The notes under the pieces: model-generated
Told to the model about the DNA's origin: nothing
Seen by the model: only the letters and a program-made list of their open reading frames with translations
Database searches by the model: none
Source of the DNA: Brachypodium distachyon
Taxonomy: Eukaryota > Streptophyta > Magnoliopsida > Poales > Poaceae
NCBI RefSeq assembly: GCF_000005505.3
Contig: NC_016131.3
Span: 60,497,355-60,561,354 of the forward strand
Length of the DNA: 64,000 bases
Reading direction: 5' to 3'
Position numbers and translations under genes: made by a program
Shown: piece after piece, positions 1 to 11,012 of the stretch
Position numbering within the stretch: the first letter of the stretch is position 1
Layout of the letters: the number at the start of each line of letters is the position of its first letter

Positions 1-1638
1 CGGCTCACGGTGTCCAGGTCGCGCCCCACGATGTACGCGCCGCGCGCCGCCGTGTCCACCGCAGCCTCTCTGGCTCCGGCGCGCTCCCGATCGCCGCCAC
101 CGATGACCTTCTTGGCCGCGAACCAGCGGGCTGCGGGGCGGCAGCAGGCGCCGAATGCCGCGGCGGCCGCGCCGACGCCGACGACGGCGTGCGCGGCGAG
201 GACGACCGCGGCCACGACGGCCGCCGCGGACGCGCCCACGATCGTGGCAGCGACCGCGCACCGCGCGACGCGTCCGGCACGGGCGAGCCTGCGCAGCCGG
301 CGCCGTGCCGCGGCCAGGCGCTTGGCGAGCGGGGCGCAGCGCGCGTGCGCCTCGTGGAACGCCGGGATGCTGCCCGGCGCGAGCGGGTTCTCGCGCCCCA
401 CGTGCCGCGCGAGCGCGTCCTTGGCGGCTGTGTTTCCGTCCAGGCCCCGGAGGAGCAGCCTCCGGAGCGTGAGGTGGTGCCGCCGCGCGGTGCCGATGGC
501 GGCGAGCAGCGCGGAGCACGCCTCGCACGCCTCCCGCGTCACGTCGAAGAACTCGAGCAGCAGCGCCTCGGCGCGGTGGCGGCCGTGGCACCGCAGCCCG
601 CGGCGCCGGCGGCTGCGGCGCCTGACCCGCGCGACGAGCGTCTCCGGGCTGGGCACCAGCACGAAGTCGTCTAGGACGGTGTAGGAGCACGACGACGATT
701 GTCCCGTGGCCGCCTCGTCGTCGTCGTCGCTGCCGATCAGCTGCCGGAGGTCTTTGAAGCTGGAGCTGGTCTTGGAGGAGAGCTTCAAGGAGGAGGAGCC
801 CGTGTGGCTGAGTTTGCGGTGCGCGTGGGACCAGAGGTCCACGAAAGACTTGGACTTGAAGGCACGGCCGTACTCCTCGTCGACGTCCACCGGACTGCGC
901 CGCGGCGGAGGCGCCGGAGCTGGAGAGCTGGACTCGTTGCTTCCCTCCATGGTTGCTGTTGCAATGCATAAACGAATTCAGGGAATGAAGCAGAGCTAAC
1001 ATTTAGAGCATGATAAGGCGTCAAGAAATAATTCTTCTCCAAACTATAGTAAGAAAGAAAGCAAAGAAAAGAGGAAGCGTCAAGAAATGATCTCGAGACT
1101 TTAATTTGGGAGCTTCCAGTTGCTTGAGATGCAAGTAGCATTTTGCCATTCAGGGTGTGGTAGTGTACAGCATTGACAAGTTAAACTCAGAAGGAAAGAG
1201 CACTGCTACACGTACGACGTTTTCTGTACGATGTTCATACGGCACACATCGAGGCCCATCTTCTACTCCCAGTAATAATTTGGGCATTATTGCTAGTAAG
1301 TTTTAGTTTTTTCATAATGAAAAATAACTTCTAGCATCCGGAATGCACACAGCCAAGGCATTATTATTATTTAGAGACATCAGGACGTCGAAAAATAATA
1401 TTAGTTCCAGACAGAAACCTTCATCATGTAACTAACGCAGAAAATCTATTTTTTTTTCCGAAAAGGAGCGAGTACCCGGACTCTACATCGATTGATGCAG
1501 AAAATCTACATGATCTCAAGAAAATTTAAAACTAATGATGAAATTTGTTTGGAACAGATCTGAGGCAAAATAGGAGTACTTACGAGTGCCGATGCTGAAC
1601 ATGGATTTATCCTTGGAAGATGATGGCGAAGACATCAT
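1..1638 (-). CDS. UPF0496 (DUF677) family protein, 3' end outside window
   Basis: The main exon opens at the ATG at 948-950 (MEGSNESSSPAPAPPPRRSP...) and stays open to the window edge (about 316 codons). After a Ser-rich, low-complexity N-terminus comes the block DVDEEYGRAFKSKSFVDLWS, then TVLDDFVLVPSPETL, then a helical region with FFDVTREACEACSALL, and an Ala/Val-rich hydrophobic stretch (AVAATIVGASAAAVVAAVVL) that may be a membrane segment. This order is typical of the plant UPF0496/DUF677 family, whose biochemical role is unknown; members usually run to about 370-450 residues, so the C-terminus is missing here. A short upstream exon is likely: the ATG at 1636-1638 starts MMSSPSSSKDKSMFSIGT and ends at a GTAAGT donor after 1584. 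Joined to the acceptor before 955, it reads in frame into the main ATG. The upstream exon is inference; the main exon is well supported by frame, length and codon bias. Confidence 0.8.
1437..1508 (-). mobile_element. Retroposon 3' tail only, with 12-bp target duplication
   Basis: A 48-bp insert (1449-1496) is flanked by a perfect 12-bp direct repeat, GCAGAAAATCTA, at 1437-1448 and 1497-1508. Read on the minus strand the insert ends in CTCCTTTTCGGAAAAAAAA, i.e. a poly(A) tail preceded by the same CTCCTTTTCG signature found at 40.05 kb (the 51.84-kb element ends in a similar CTCCTTT before its A tail). It is therefore an extremely 5'-truncated non-LTR retroposition event. It lies within the proposed leader intron of the UPF0496 gene. 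Confidence 0.75.
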
Positions 1639-1834
1639 TTGACTCGCTTAAACAAAAGCAAAGCTTGATCTCGCCCTTTCTTGATGAACTAATCTATCAA
1701 CTCTCTCTGCGCGCTTCTTGATGAATCTCTCATATATTTTAGCTCGATCACTGCAAATGGCAAATTTATGTGTCCACTAGGCCAAAGGAACGTATTTGGA
1801 AGTGTCATATGATTTTTTTTATGTACTCGATCCC

Positions 1835-1844
1835 TATTTATATA
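1835..1844 (-). promoter_or_regulatory. TATA box of the UPF0496 gene
   Basis: The minus strand reads TATATAAATA about 200 bp upstream of the proposed first-exon ATG at 1638. It sits inside a short palindrome (GATCCCTAT...ATAGGGATC). A start site near 1805 would give a leader of about 165 nt. The position fits the two-exon model, but no transcript data are available. Confidence 0.5.
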
Positions 1845-2619
1845 GGGATCAACATGTCCAGGAATGTTGTGCAGTGATGATGGAGAGAAGAATCCTTGCA
1901 AGGCAAGGAATAAATAGACCAGAAGCTATTGCCAGATTAAGAAGCGCGGAGCGAAATCGATCCATGTGTTTAATTGGGAACACGCTCAAGGGAAAAATGA
2001 TAAGGCGACACGACAGAAAAGCACATACACATCATTTGTTTGTTCCAACATATGGCCGGTGAGATATACCATATGGCATATTTGCCGGTATAATTGGTTA
2101 TCGTGTATTCATGTGTCAATTGTCGTGTGTGCTTTGGTCTGGGTGACATATTCCGGTAAGTCCATGTGTCAAATAGACAATGACGATGTACATATGGAGG
2201 TTAGTTGCTCTAGGAAGAAATGGACTTCTTGTTGCGACTTCTCAGTTCGATAAGGTTCCATTATGAAAAAAGAAGAAGAAATCGACGCGTGTATTAACCA
2301 AATTATGGCAATGTATTGAGTCGGTGCAATGCCATAGAAGTTCCTAAGATTAGGTCTTAACACCAGGAAGCGAAGTCGAATGATAAGCACAAAGATACGT
2401 GGCAATGTGCATATATATTGATTTTGTGTGTACGCAATCATGCCACGTACGGCATCACGGTTTCTAGCGGAACCATGCGAAAAGCCATCTCCCAGACTCC
2501 CCGCATTGAATGCCGAATCCCGTGAAACATACATAATACTCGCTACCTGAAATAACAGAGCTCATGTTATCAGGTCCAAGTTCTCTCTCTCTTTCCCATG
2601 TTCCATGTCAGTGTCTAAA
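1845..2619. other. Intergenic, no feature recognised
   Basis: AT-rich sequence upstream of the UPF0496 promoter. Short open frames on both strands show no codon bias, motif or family resemblance. I see nothing supportable in it. Confidence 0.5.
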
Positions 2620-3745
2620 ACGTACCTGGAGATGGTCTGTCGTCCTAAGAAAGATGGTGAACTTGGTGTTAAAAATATTGAGATTTAGAGTAACTCCCTC
2701 GTTATGAAAAACCTGCATAAATTTTTCAACCGGCACAATCATCCCTGGGTGAACCTTGTCTGGGAGCAGCATTACTCCAGGGCATTTACAGTGAATAGCA
2801 ATTCAAATGTCTCATTTTGGTGGAGGGACATTGGAGAATATAAGATGCACTCTCTGTGTTCGGTGCATGATGGTAAAACCATCAACTTTTGGAGAGATCC
2901 ATGGCAGGGTGATTCGTTGGAGATCAGATGGCCTGAGCTTTTCTCATTTACTGTCAAGAGCGATATGACTGTAGCTGATATGCCTAATTGTACTGATCTG
3001 ATCACCCTCTTTCACTTGCCCCAATCCCAAGTGGCATTTGATCAGTTCCAAGATATGTTGCAAATTATTGAAAACCTCTACATTGATCAGTTGCATGACA
3101 CATGGGAAACTGCTGGAGCTCGGCAAGGCTTTTTTGCAGTTCGTCTATACAATGCTCTCATTGATCACATTGAGATTCATGATGCTTTCAGTTGGATCCG
3201 GGGCTCATGCTGCCAATATAAGCATAAGATCTTTTGTTGGCTTCTCATAATTGATAGGCTTAATACCAGGGCGATGCTTCAAAGGAAATCTTTCCACCTG
3301 CCATCCTATTCCTGCACCCTTTGCCATCTCAATGACATGGAAACTAGAGATCATCTTTTTTTCCATTGCCCATTTGCTTTGGCCTGCTGGCGATATCTAT
3401 GTCCCTCATTTGAACCTCAGCCGAATTTTCTTCACAACCTGACTACCTTGAGAAGGATGATTTATAAGCCATTCAGCATCGAGATTACTACTTTAGTTTG
3501 CTGGAGCATCTGGAGAGTCTGAAATGATTATATCTTCAATAATGTGTCGCCTTCGCTTTATAGATGCAGACGCATCTTTCTTGAAGATATGAATCTTGTT
3601 TTTCATAGAGCTAAGAGAAAGGACTCCGTTGCTTTGAGGGACTGGCTTTTTGCCTTTAGATAGATTCTGTAATCTGTTTGTAAATATTCTTTTTTTAATA
3701 TATAATTGCAGTAGATCATTTGATCTACTGTTTCCCCTAAAAAAA
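2620..3745 (+). mobile_element. 5'-truncated LINE, reverse-transcriptase C-terminus and zf-RVT region
   Basis: The plus strand enters a LINE ORF2 near 2623 (EMVCRPKKDGELGVKNIEI), hits a stop, then stays open from 2704 to 3522: MKNLHKFFNRHNHPWVNLVW, FWWRDIGEY, FCWLLIIDRLNTRAMLQRK and the zinc-binding motif CTLCHLNDMETRDHLFFHC, ending CWSIWRV. A further stop is followed by readable homologous sequence to about 3660. The 3' UTR contains a perfect 10-bp stem with a 2-nt loop (3709-3730) and ends CCCCTAAAAAAA. It is the same family as the large LINE at 11-34 kb, matching its text in the same order. No target duplication was found. Degenerate and non-functional. Confidence 0.85.
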
Positions 3746-3866
3746 CGAGATCATTGATACTCTCGATGCTTTTCCCACCTTGGCAGGCGGTGCTAGAATG
3801 GCGGGCCAGACCATGAATCCTATGTGGCCGGGAACAACTAGACAAGCCAACCAACCAACATATATA

Positions 3867-5593
3867 GCAAATGAAGGGGAACATATGCAGAAATTTAAAA
3901 TTTTCCTACGAACGAACCAACCAAGATCACTATGCGGATGCGATACATTGATCACGTACCAACAACCGTAGCGGAAGTAGATTGTCGTTGAAGCCTGTAG
4001 TAGATTCCCGCAGCTAGGTTATACCTCCCAGCCGCGAGAATATTCCTCGCACGATCTGCTGCGCCTAAAAGCTTGAAGTAGACGAACAACGATCCGCCCG
4101 CAAGATCGAAGTGGACGATCTCTCCACACGTATCCACACGTCCCGAAGGAATAGTTCAGCAGCACTTCGACGTCCAGTACGAAGAACCGCTGGAACAAAT
4201 TAGATCGGAAAGTAGACGATCTACTAATTAGACATCTAAACTTTAGAGGAGAGAGCTCGGACTTGACGGACAAAGGACAGCTAGCAAGAGTGCTCCTATA
4301 GCCGGCCACCCTCCCTCCTTATATAGGAGGGTGGCCGGCCAAAGGGGGAAAGGAGTCCTCCTCCAAAAGGAGTAGGACTCCTACCTCTAATAGGAATAGA
4401 TATAGACTCCTAATAGGAGTCTTATATCCCTTTCTCCAAACCAAGATGGCCGGCCACCATGGTCAACCTTTGACCAGGGTTTGACCCACATTTGACTTTT
4501 GATCTTTTGCCATTTGACCTTCCGAAATTTCCATCGGATCCTTCTAGAGACTTCTAAAACCTACCGGAAGCACTCGTGATTACTCCGAACATTTCTGTAA
4601 CTCCTAAATCACATTTAGAACCTCCAGAAAATATGTCTCGTCATTCTGAACAACTTCGGTATTCAACTCTTGACCAAATTCCAAACTCTAGACCTTCAAA
4701 TAACCATTCGTCGTTAAGCGTGTGACTGCGTAGGTTCGGAAATGTGTAGCTATGACCCAGTCAATAATTATTTAAAGAGCCCGGACACTCTCAGTAATTA
4801 CTACACATCCACGAAGACTTTCGAGCGAACCATTTGTTACTAAAAACCATTTCCCTTTGCTTCGCGATACGTTTACAAAACCAGGGTGAGACTTCCGGTA
4901 CGCCCATGAACCAACCTTTGTTCCACTTGTACCTAGTTATCCCCATTACCGGTTTTGTACTTTTAACTTGTTCCGTACTCTGATATCTCAATGATCATAT
5001 CATTCTTGTGTCTGGCCAGACGGTGATAGATATCGTCGTACCGAGTGGGCCCTAAGTGTATCTCTCCACCCATAGAGGAGCAAATCCCAATCTTGAACTA
5101 TCGAATCAATTCATACTTTCCGGAGTACCCGGAAATCACCGTCATGGTAACCCTATTACGGGAAATAATAGGTAACACCAAAGTATCCTTCCGATATAAA
5201 TATCATACGATATTCTTATGGTCTAAGGATAATGATAATTACAACAATAACAATAATACCGATAACAAGTAATCGATGTGATCTCTCGGTATATTATTAG
5301 TTGGGTCAATCCAACACCATTGTTCAACCAACAATGTGCTCTCATATATAACCAGCATCATATGCTCATGATCAGGAAAACAGAATCATCAATTATATAT
5401 AAGCTAGTCAAAGAGGCGTGACTAGGGACCTTTAAATTAGGGTTTATGTTTCCACACATGCAAATGAGTTTTCCTCCGAATCTCACATTCAAGAACCATT
5501 GCAATTATAGCATAGAAATATAAACATCAATTACAAACTTGAGAATATAATAATATAATATTATTGCCTCTAGGGCAAATTCCCTTCAGCAAA
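3867..5593 (-). mobile_element. Copia solo LTR, probably Angela/BARE-like, with 5-bp target duplication
   Basis: Read on the minus strand the LTR starts TGAAGGGAATTTGCCCTAGA at 5588 and ends ATGTTCCCCTTCA at 3872 (1717 bp), so the ends are inverted (TGAAGG...CCTTCA). GCAAA occurs directly outside both ends (3867-3871 and 5589-5593), a perfect 5-bp target duplication. No PBS, gag or pol lies between, so this is a solo LTR left by recombination. The opening GCCCTAGAGGCAATAATA and the closing region are like grass Angela/BARE Copia LTRs (family from memory). A TATA box, TATATAA, lies at 4319-4325 on the minus strand. Confidence 0.85.
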
Positions 5594-5680
5594 CTATCAA
5601 GTCACGAGTCAAGAAGGACCAACTAAGTCAAGCAACCAACATAGCAAACTATCAAGTCACAAGTCAAGAAGGACCAAAAT
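5589..5680. repeat. 55-bp tandem duplication interrupted by the Copia LTR
   Basis: GCAAACTATCAAGTCAC followed by (A/G)AGTCAAGAAGGACCAA occurs at 5589 and again at 5644, a period of 55 bp. CAACCAACATA precedes both copies: before the LTR insertion the left copy continued into 3851-3871. The duplication is thus older than the LTR insertion. Confidence 0.75.
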
Positions 5681-7368
5681 ATTTAAGGCAAAATGACCAA
5701 ATATCGAGGAGGAACGACCCAAGTGCAAAGGAAAAACTTAGAGGAGAGAGAGGAAAAAAAGGGAAAGGAGCTAGGAGGAAAAGGGCGGAAAGACAATCGA
5801 TATGATCCATCATACCATAGACCAAGCAAACCCCACTTGGTCCATGGCAAAGCATGGACCAAGCTTTACCTCGTTACTTTTTTTTTCTCTCCCACCAAGG
5901 CAGCCATGGTCATTGTTACGGACCCTTAGCCCTGTGAATACAGATTTGGCACTTTTAGTAGATTTTTTTTCCTTTTTCTGTTTACGTCGCATCTCTTTAT
6001 GAAAAGGGGGACGTTCCAGAGAGTTTATAGGGAAGGAGGCAGCCCAGCCGAATATGGGCCAGAGGGCCCACTAGGTGCCGCCCTTTCTCCCATTCATTCA
6101 CCACGAGAAAAATCCTGAGAGTAGGAGGGTTTTTCGGAAAAGAAAAATCACGACGTCTCTGCTAAGTTTGGGTGAAGATTCGTGTCTTCGATCTTCGATG
6201 AGGAGAGGGGATATTCTTGACCACCATTGCCTCCATCGATATCAAGCCTTCTTCCTCTATCATGCCATCATCCCCTCTCTCATGTGTGAGTAGTCCATTG
6301 TAGGCACATGTGGTGGATGGGAATTGGACGAGATCTGCTATGTAATAATGAATTCTATTGTGTTAGACGACCAAGTATCTGTAAGTTTTCTATTAGATTG
6401 TACTTCTTTGATATGCTTAATGCTTGTTGCTAAGGCTCGAGTAATATGATTTCAAGTTTGAACTTTATTTGATCTTATGTTATGTTTGGTTTGGATAGAC
6501 TTGCTTGTTGTATCACCTTACACAGTTCCAAACCGGCGACCCCTAGGGTGAAAGACCGGAATATCAACGGGGAGGGTTGTGATTTGAAGAGTTCTATGTG
6601 TTCACTGTTCTTAGTGTTTTGGTGCGGCTGTGTTGGAAAGGACAACCTTAGTCACCCTTAGTTACTTTATGGTCACAGTGTGAAATGAGGTTTAGACAAT
6701 GGGATATTGGGGTCTCAATGACCCGATGATATTTGGAAAGCATGCTATACCTTTGGAACCACGACTAGAGTTTTATACCTTGTGCTTTGATTATTCATCA
6801 TCATTACATGTTTGATCTTATCAATGTAAATTCCTTATAAGTTATGAGATAAGGGTGTCGCACAACCTTGACTCAAGTCATTACATGTTTGATCTTATCA
6901 ATGTAAAGGATTCTCCACAATCAGCGCTACTATTGCACTCGGTGTCAGTCTTTTTCGAGGGCCCAAGGCGAGAGTAAAACATAGGTCCTTAATATGTCCT
7001 TAATATAACATCAAAATAATAATTACCAGCTGGATGCAAACTTTTAGATAACACAACGATACCAAAAAAATAAAGGAAAAATAATTATTTTCAATAAAAA
7101 ATAGCACAAAACTATAAGATCAACTCAATAAAATCTTACCGAGTATCATGGCGGTTGGCTGGAGCCTAGCTGGCGATGAGGCGACACAATCGGTCGTTTC
7201 TGCGCGAATGCGCCTCGGAGACTCGGCTCTCGGCCATCTCTCCGGTCTTCATGTAAACCGGCGTCTGGCAGCTGGCCCTGTGTGCCGTCTGCCTGGGTTT
7301 CAGGCTCTCGGCATATATTTATAAGTATCGGTCCTCTGTCCTCGTGCACTCGTCATATTCGATGGATC
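5681..7368. other. Intergenic, repeat-like, no gene recognised
   Basis: Contains short frames without family resemblance. The stretch 6480-6790 (with GGCGACCCCTAGGGTGAAAG and CAATGGGATATTGGGGTC) looks like grass repeat DNA I have seen as interspersed sequence, but I cannot name the family or fix its ends. A 30-bp perfect direct repeat (TCATTACATG...TCAATGTAAA) lies at 6801-6830 and 6878-6907. Nothing else is supportable. Confidence 0.4.
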
Positions 7369-8078
7369 TGGCTGATTTTATTTTACAAACATCTGGCTTT
7401 ATTGATCAATAAACAGAGTACAAACTATCGAGAAAACTGAAATAAAAATGTATAACAAAGATCCCTAATGAAACTACAAGTTACATCAAGATTCTTCAAA
7501 ATAAAAACCTCTAGATCTATCATCCTTATCTTGAAATCTCTCCATGTGTCTCTCGTGATGAAATCGCAGAAGACCAGACCTGCACAAGCTGAACTAACCT
7601 TGTTGGTTTTGAATAGCCGCATGAGTCGCTCACCGCAACCGATGAGAACTTATGATCGTTGAACGCACTTTGGCCGGAACACATACCTTGCAAGTCAGGT
7701 TGTCGAAACGCAGATTCGTCGCCAATCCGACGAGGAAGAAGACCAAAATAACAAAAATACAAACCGCGAGATCCACTAGCTCCATGGAGTAGATCGTGTT
7801 GACTACAACATGGCGAGGATGAAGCCGGAAGACCATTATTCGATACGGCCGCCGCCTCCATCGTCCGGATGCCATCGCTAGGACACAAAACCTTAGAAAA
7901 AAAATACGCAAACTATCGCCAGACGTTGATCTATGGTTCCTCTCGTCGCCCCGATGCCTAATCGGCGGTTGGAAACGAGGGGAACCGACAGAAAATCAAC
8001 CCTTCGGCCGTTCGGCGGCTCCTGTCTCCGGCGGCTAGGGTACCAGAGCTCCTCCACGACATCGCTATTTGGCTGATT
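7369..8078 (-). mobile_element. Non-autonomous retroposon with 9-bp flanking duplication
   Basis: TGGCTGATT flanks the segment at 7369-7377 and 8070-8078. Read on the minus strand the insert has a GC-rich 5' part (CTAGCCGCCGGAGACAGGAG) and an AT-rich 3' part ending with a palindrome, TTTATTGATCAATAAA, and a short A-rich tail. That is the layout of grass non-autonomous LINE-derived elements. The 3' palindrome resembles the 3' end of the LINE at 42.7-44.1 kb (TTGATCAATAAA). No protein domain was recognised in its open frames. The 9-bp duplication is short, so the ends are moderately certain. Confidence 0.5.
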
Positions 8079-8132
8079 GGTGATCATGTGATCGAAAATT
8101 ATCGATTGGAAGTTGGAAAAGAATTCTGCTGT

Positions 8133-8216
8133 CTGCCGATGCCCATTGGCCCAGTTGGCCCGGTTCCCGTGACTCTGCCGATGCCAATTGCCCGGTTGGC
8201 CCGGTTCCCGTGACTC
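8133..8216. repeat. 42-bp tandem duplication
   Basis: CTGCCGATGCC(C/A)ATTG...GGCCCGGTTCCCGTGACT occurs twice, at a period of 42 bp, with a few mismatches. It is a small local duplication with no other feature. Confidence 0.7.
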
Positions 8217-8633
8217 TTGGATCGATCGACAAGTCCCGTATCACCATCTTCCATGCACCAGCTCGCAGGAATGGTCGTGGGCCGGCCGACGAAGCCCAAT
8301 AACAGGACCTGTCTGGCTGGCTAACCACCACCGCATGCCAAAGCGCCTCGATCTCCCACATGAACTCCGGCCAGCCGGTCTCCTATAACTGTAACAGTAA
8401 CACACTAACACCCGCGATGACTAGCCGATCTAGGCTCCGCTGCCTACGTACTGGCTTGTCCCGGATTCCCTCTGTTAATTTGCAGCTAGCGAAGTCTAGA
8501 AATGGATCGTATACATCTGATTGCTCGATTGGCAAAACCGGATGCTTTAAGTCTCTTTCCCAGAAATTTTTCACGTCGGATGCATCGATGGCATCAACTT
8601 TCTCACATAAATGATTTCTGAACTCGCAGTCGT

Positions 8634-8850
8634 ATATACTTGGTCCCTCAGCTATGCATTGTGGCAGCTGACGTGGAAAATTGTTAGAAAAAACCGTGAT
8701 ACGTGGAGTCAGAACCAGTCAAAACCGTCCAAATTCGAAAAAGAGACTAAAAAAATAACCAGGTTTGCCAATTGAGAGACAAAATGCATGCGATTTTGAG
8801 TTGAGTGACCATTTCTAAACTTTGCTGCAAATTGAGGACCAAAATATACT
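8634..8850. mobile_element. MITE-like element with short terminal inverted repeats
   Basis: The segment starts TGGTCCCTCAGCT and ends ATTGAGGACCAAA, giving imperfect inverted ends (TTGGTCC(C)TCA). ATATACT occurs directly outside both ends (8634-8640 and 8844-8850), a possible 7-bp target duplication. The interior (about 200 bp, non-coding) resembles the GGTCCCTCA-ended elements common in grass intergenic DNA. The superfamily (Mutator- or hAT-like) is undecided. Confidence 0.5.
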
Positions 8851-11012
8851 CTTAATTAAATTAACTTAATTTCTTTTAGTGCTAGCTGATTCTTCCCACT
8901 TTAACCAAGGAGCACGTACTGACGTACACCAATGATCGTGGACGACCGATCTCAATGTGCAGGCTAATTAATTCGAGCAAATTAGTCAGGCAAGTTGGTT
9001 GCGCCTGCAGCTAGCTAGGTCTCGATTGATCATAGGCCACACATCTCGGCTCCAATTATATGAAGCGTAAGCGGATCGATTCAGTTGTGCAGAAGCTAAT
9101 AAGCTACAAGTACTAAATAAAGCAAGCATGGGCTTGCATGCACGCGCGTAAAGAGGCATGCAATAGATAGCGAGGTCCCCTGACGTGACGCAGACACACA
9201 GCAACGCAATGCAGCAGAGACTAGGCCACAGTTAGGCCCCAACGAGACATGCAAGAACAAACAATTTTTAGTTTGATTCTCTCCTTTTCCCTTGAGCTCG
9301 ATGCAGCAATGATCCAGCGGAGTCCAACTCTCTCGCGCTCCAGGATATATCCAGTGCGCCCACACCTAGCCTAGCTTCCTTTACGCTAGCTACATGCACG
9401 AATCCTGCAGTGTCAATTCTTGGGCTCTCAAGGCAGGCAGGCATCGATTTGGATCCATTTACTCTCTCTACTCACAACGTTCTGTTGCTTCTGATTACTA
9501 GCTACTACGACTCCAGCTCCTAGCTAGAGGCCTCATGCCTCATCGATCGATCTGTATAGGCGAGGGATCGCGACATCGCGCACCCGCCTTAGCAGTGTAC
9601 GTAACCTGGAGTCCTGGACCAGCTCCCTTTTCTTGATCTGACAATATAGCTAGCAAAGCATATATAGCTATACAAAGGCTACTATTGATTCAGCTGGATC
9701 GATCGAGGGCCGGCCGGGCATCAATAATTGCAGTACTGAAGCAGTGTAGGGGGTTCAATTTTGTACCGGCGACGGGAGCCGGATTTGGCATCATCAGCGC
9801 GCAATAATGCGCGGCTGCACAAGGCACCTAACAGGCCCTCTCTAATTGTAGCATTGCCATAGGTTGCCTGCTTTGGTCAAAGGCTTCCAAGCTAGGCAAT
9901 GTGAGCGAGATAGAGAGGGCCGGGGACGAGAGAGAGAAGCTTACGCAATGGACCTGATGTCACGCATGTAGGAATGAAAGAGGATCATTATTCGACGCTT
10001 TGTTGTCGCTCGATCATCTCACGATCAGTCCAATGGCGGTGTGGCCAGACGCACGTCCAGTTCTTTTCTGTGTAAAAAAAATGAGGCCTTGGTTGATTTA
10101 CACTTTCTTGCTGTATGATCTACGTACACACGGGACGCACGACCTTTCAGGTCTAAAGCAGACCACACAAACTGAAACGAAAAAAAAAGGAAAAGCATTG
10201 TTCATACATATACATACATACATATTCAGACGGGACGTCGCATTCTCTGATCTACCGAAATTAGGCCGGGCACGCGCAACCGATTCCCCGCCATTGCTCG
10301 ACCGGCAGCGCGGCGATGGAGGCCGCTCCTCTCGGCATCGCGGGCCCCGACCGCGACGGAGCATCATGGGCTGCTAGCTCGTCCCACGACGCGCCGTGTT
10401 AACTACCTACTGGTGCTTTCTGATCAGCTCTCATCGATCTCTCAATCTTAATTAAACATGGTTGTAGAGGTCTCGGCATGCACAACAAGGGCGCTGTCTG
10501 TCGCGGCAGGGCTGGCCGGCTAACGAATGTTTCCTCTCGTCTCAGCGTCAGTATGGCCAGAGTGTCGGGGAAAGAGAAAGATGTATGTCTGTGTCTCCCG
10601 TATCGCGCCGCGGTGCTCCTCTAGAGCGAGCTGCATGTTCTTCTTCGTGGTCGATGGCGATGGAGGCATGGCCTGATGCTGAGTGATGGCGAGCTCGCTG
10701 GGCAAGGTAATCATGCATGTGGTACTCTGTCACACTTTTATGGACGAATCTGCGGCCAAAATTGCACCGGAAAATTGTCTGCAATCCACTGCGCTGTAAG
10801 AAAAAAGGGTTGTCAGGGACACTTCAAAACCATGTTCCAAACGCTTTTTGAGCCGTCAAACTGTTCGTCTCAGAAATAACTGCGGCTAAAGACAGAACAT
10901 TTATAGTAAGTCTAAAGACACAACATATTATGCGTTATTTTGTCATCGACTCTAGACGACGTGAAGAGCCAACGCAGACTTTACTATCACGGATGGACAT
11001 CTCAAACCGTTC
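8851..11012. other. Intergenic; one hairpin candidate, no gene recognised
   Basis: Sequence rich in CTAGCTAG and GATCGATC runs typical of grass intergenic DNA. The open frames near 10000-10377 and 10520-10784 are short, on opposite strands, and have no recognisable domain. Apart from the hairpin at 9834-9921 (separate entry), I see no supportable feature. Confidence 0.45.
9834..9921. ncRNA. Candidate small-RNA precursor hairpin
   Basis: GGCCCTCTCTA (9834-9844) pairs perfectly with TAGAGAGGGCC (9911-9921). CATTGCC (9852-9858) pairs with GGCAATG (9895-9901). The two stems are separated by an asymmetric internal loop of 7 and 9 nt. An inner CTTTG/CAAAG pairing is also possible, giving an 88-nt foldback. 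I do not recognise a known plant miRNA in either arm, so this is only a structural candidate; it could also be a decayed MITE. Confidence 0.3.

Noticed and set aside
10..684. Long plus-strand open frames opposite the UPF0496 exon
   Set aside because: They arise from GC-rich codons of the minus-strand gene; products are Arg/Ala/Pro-rich and have no domain.
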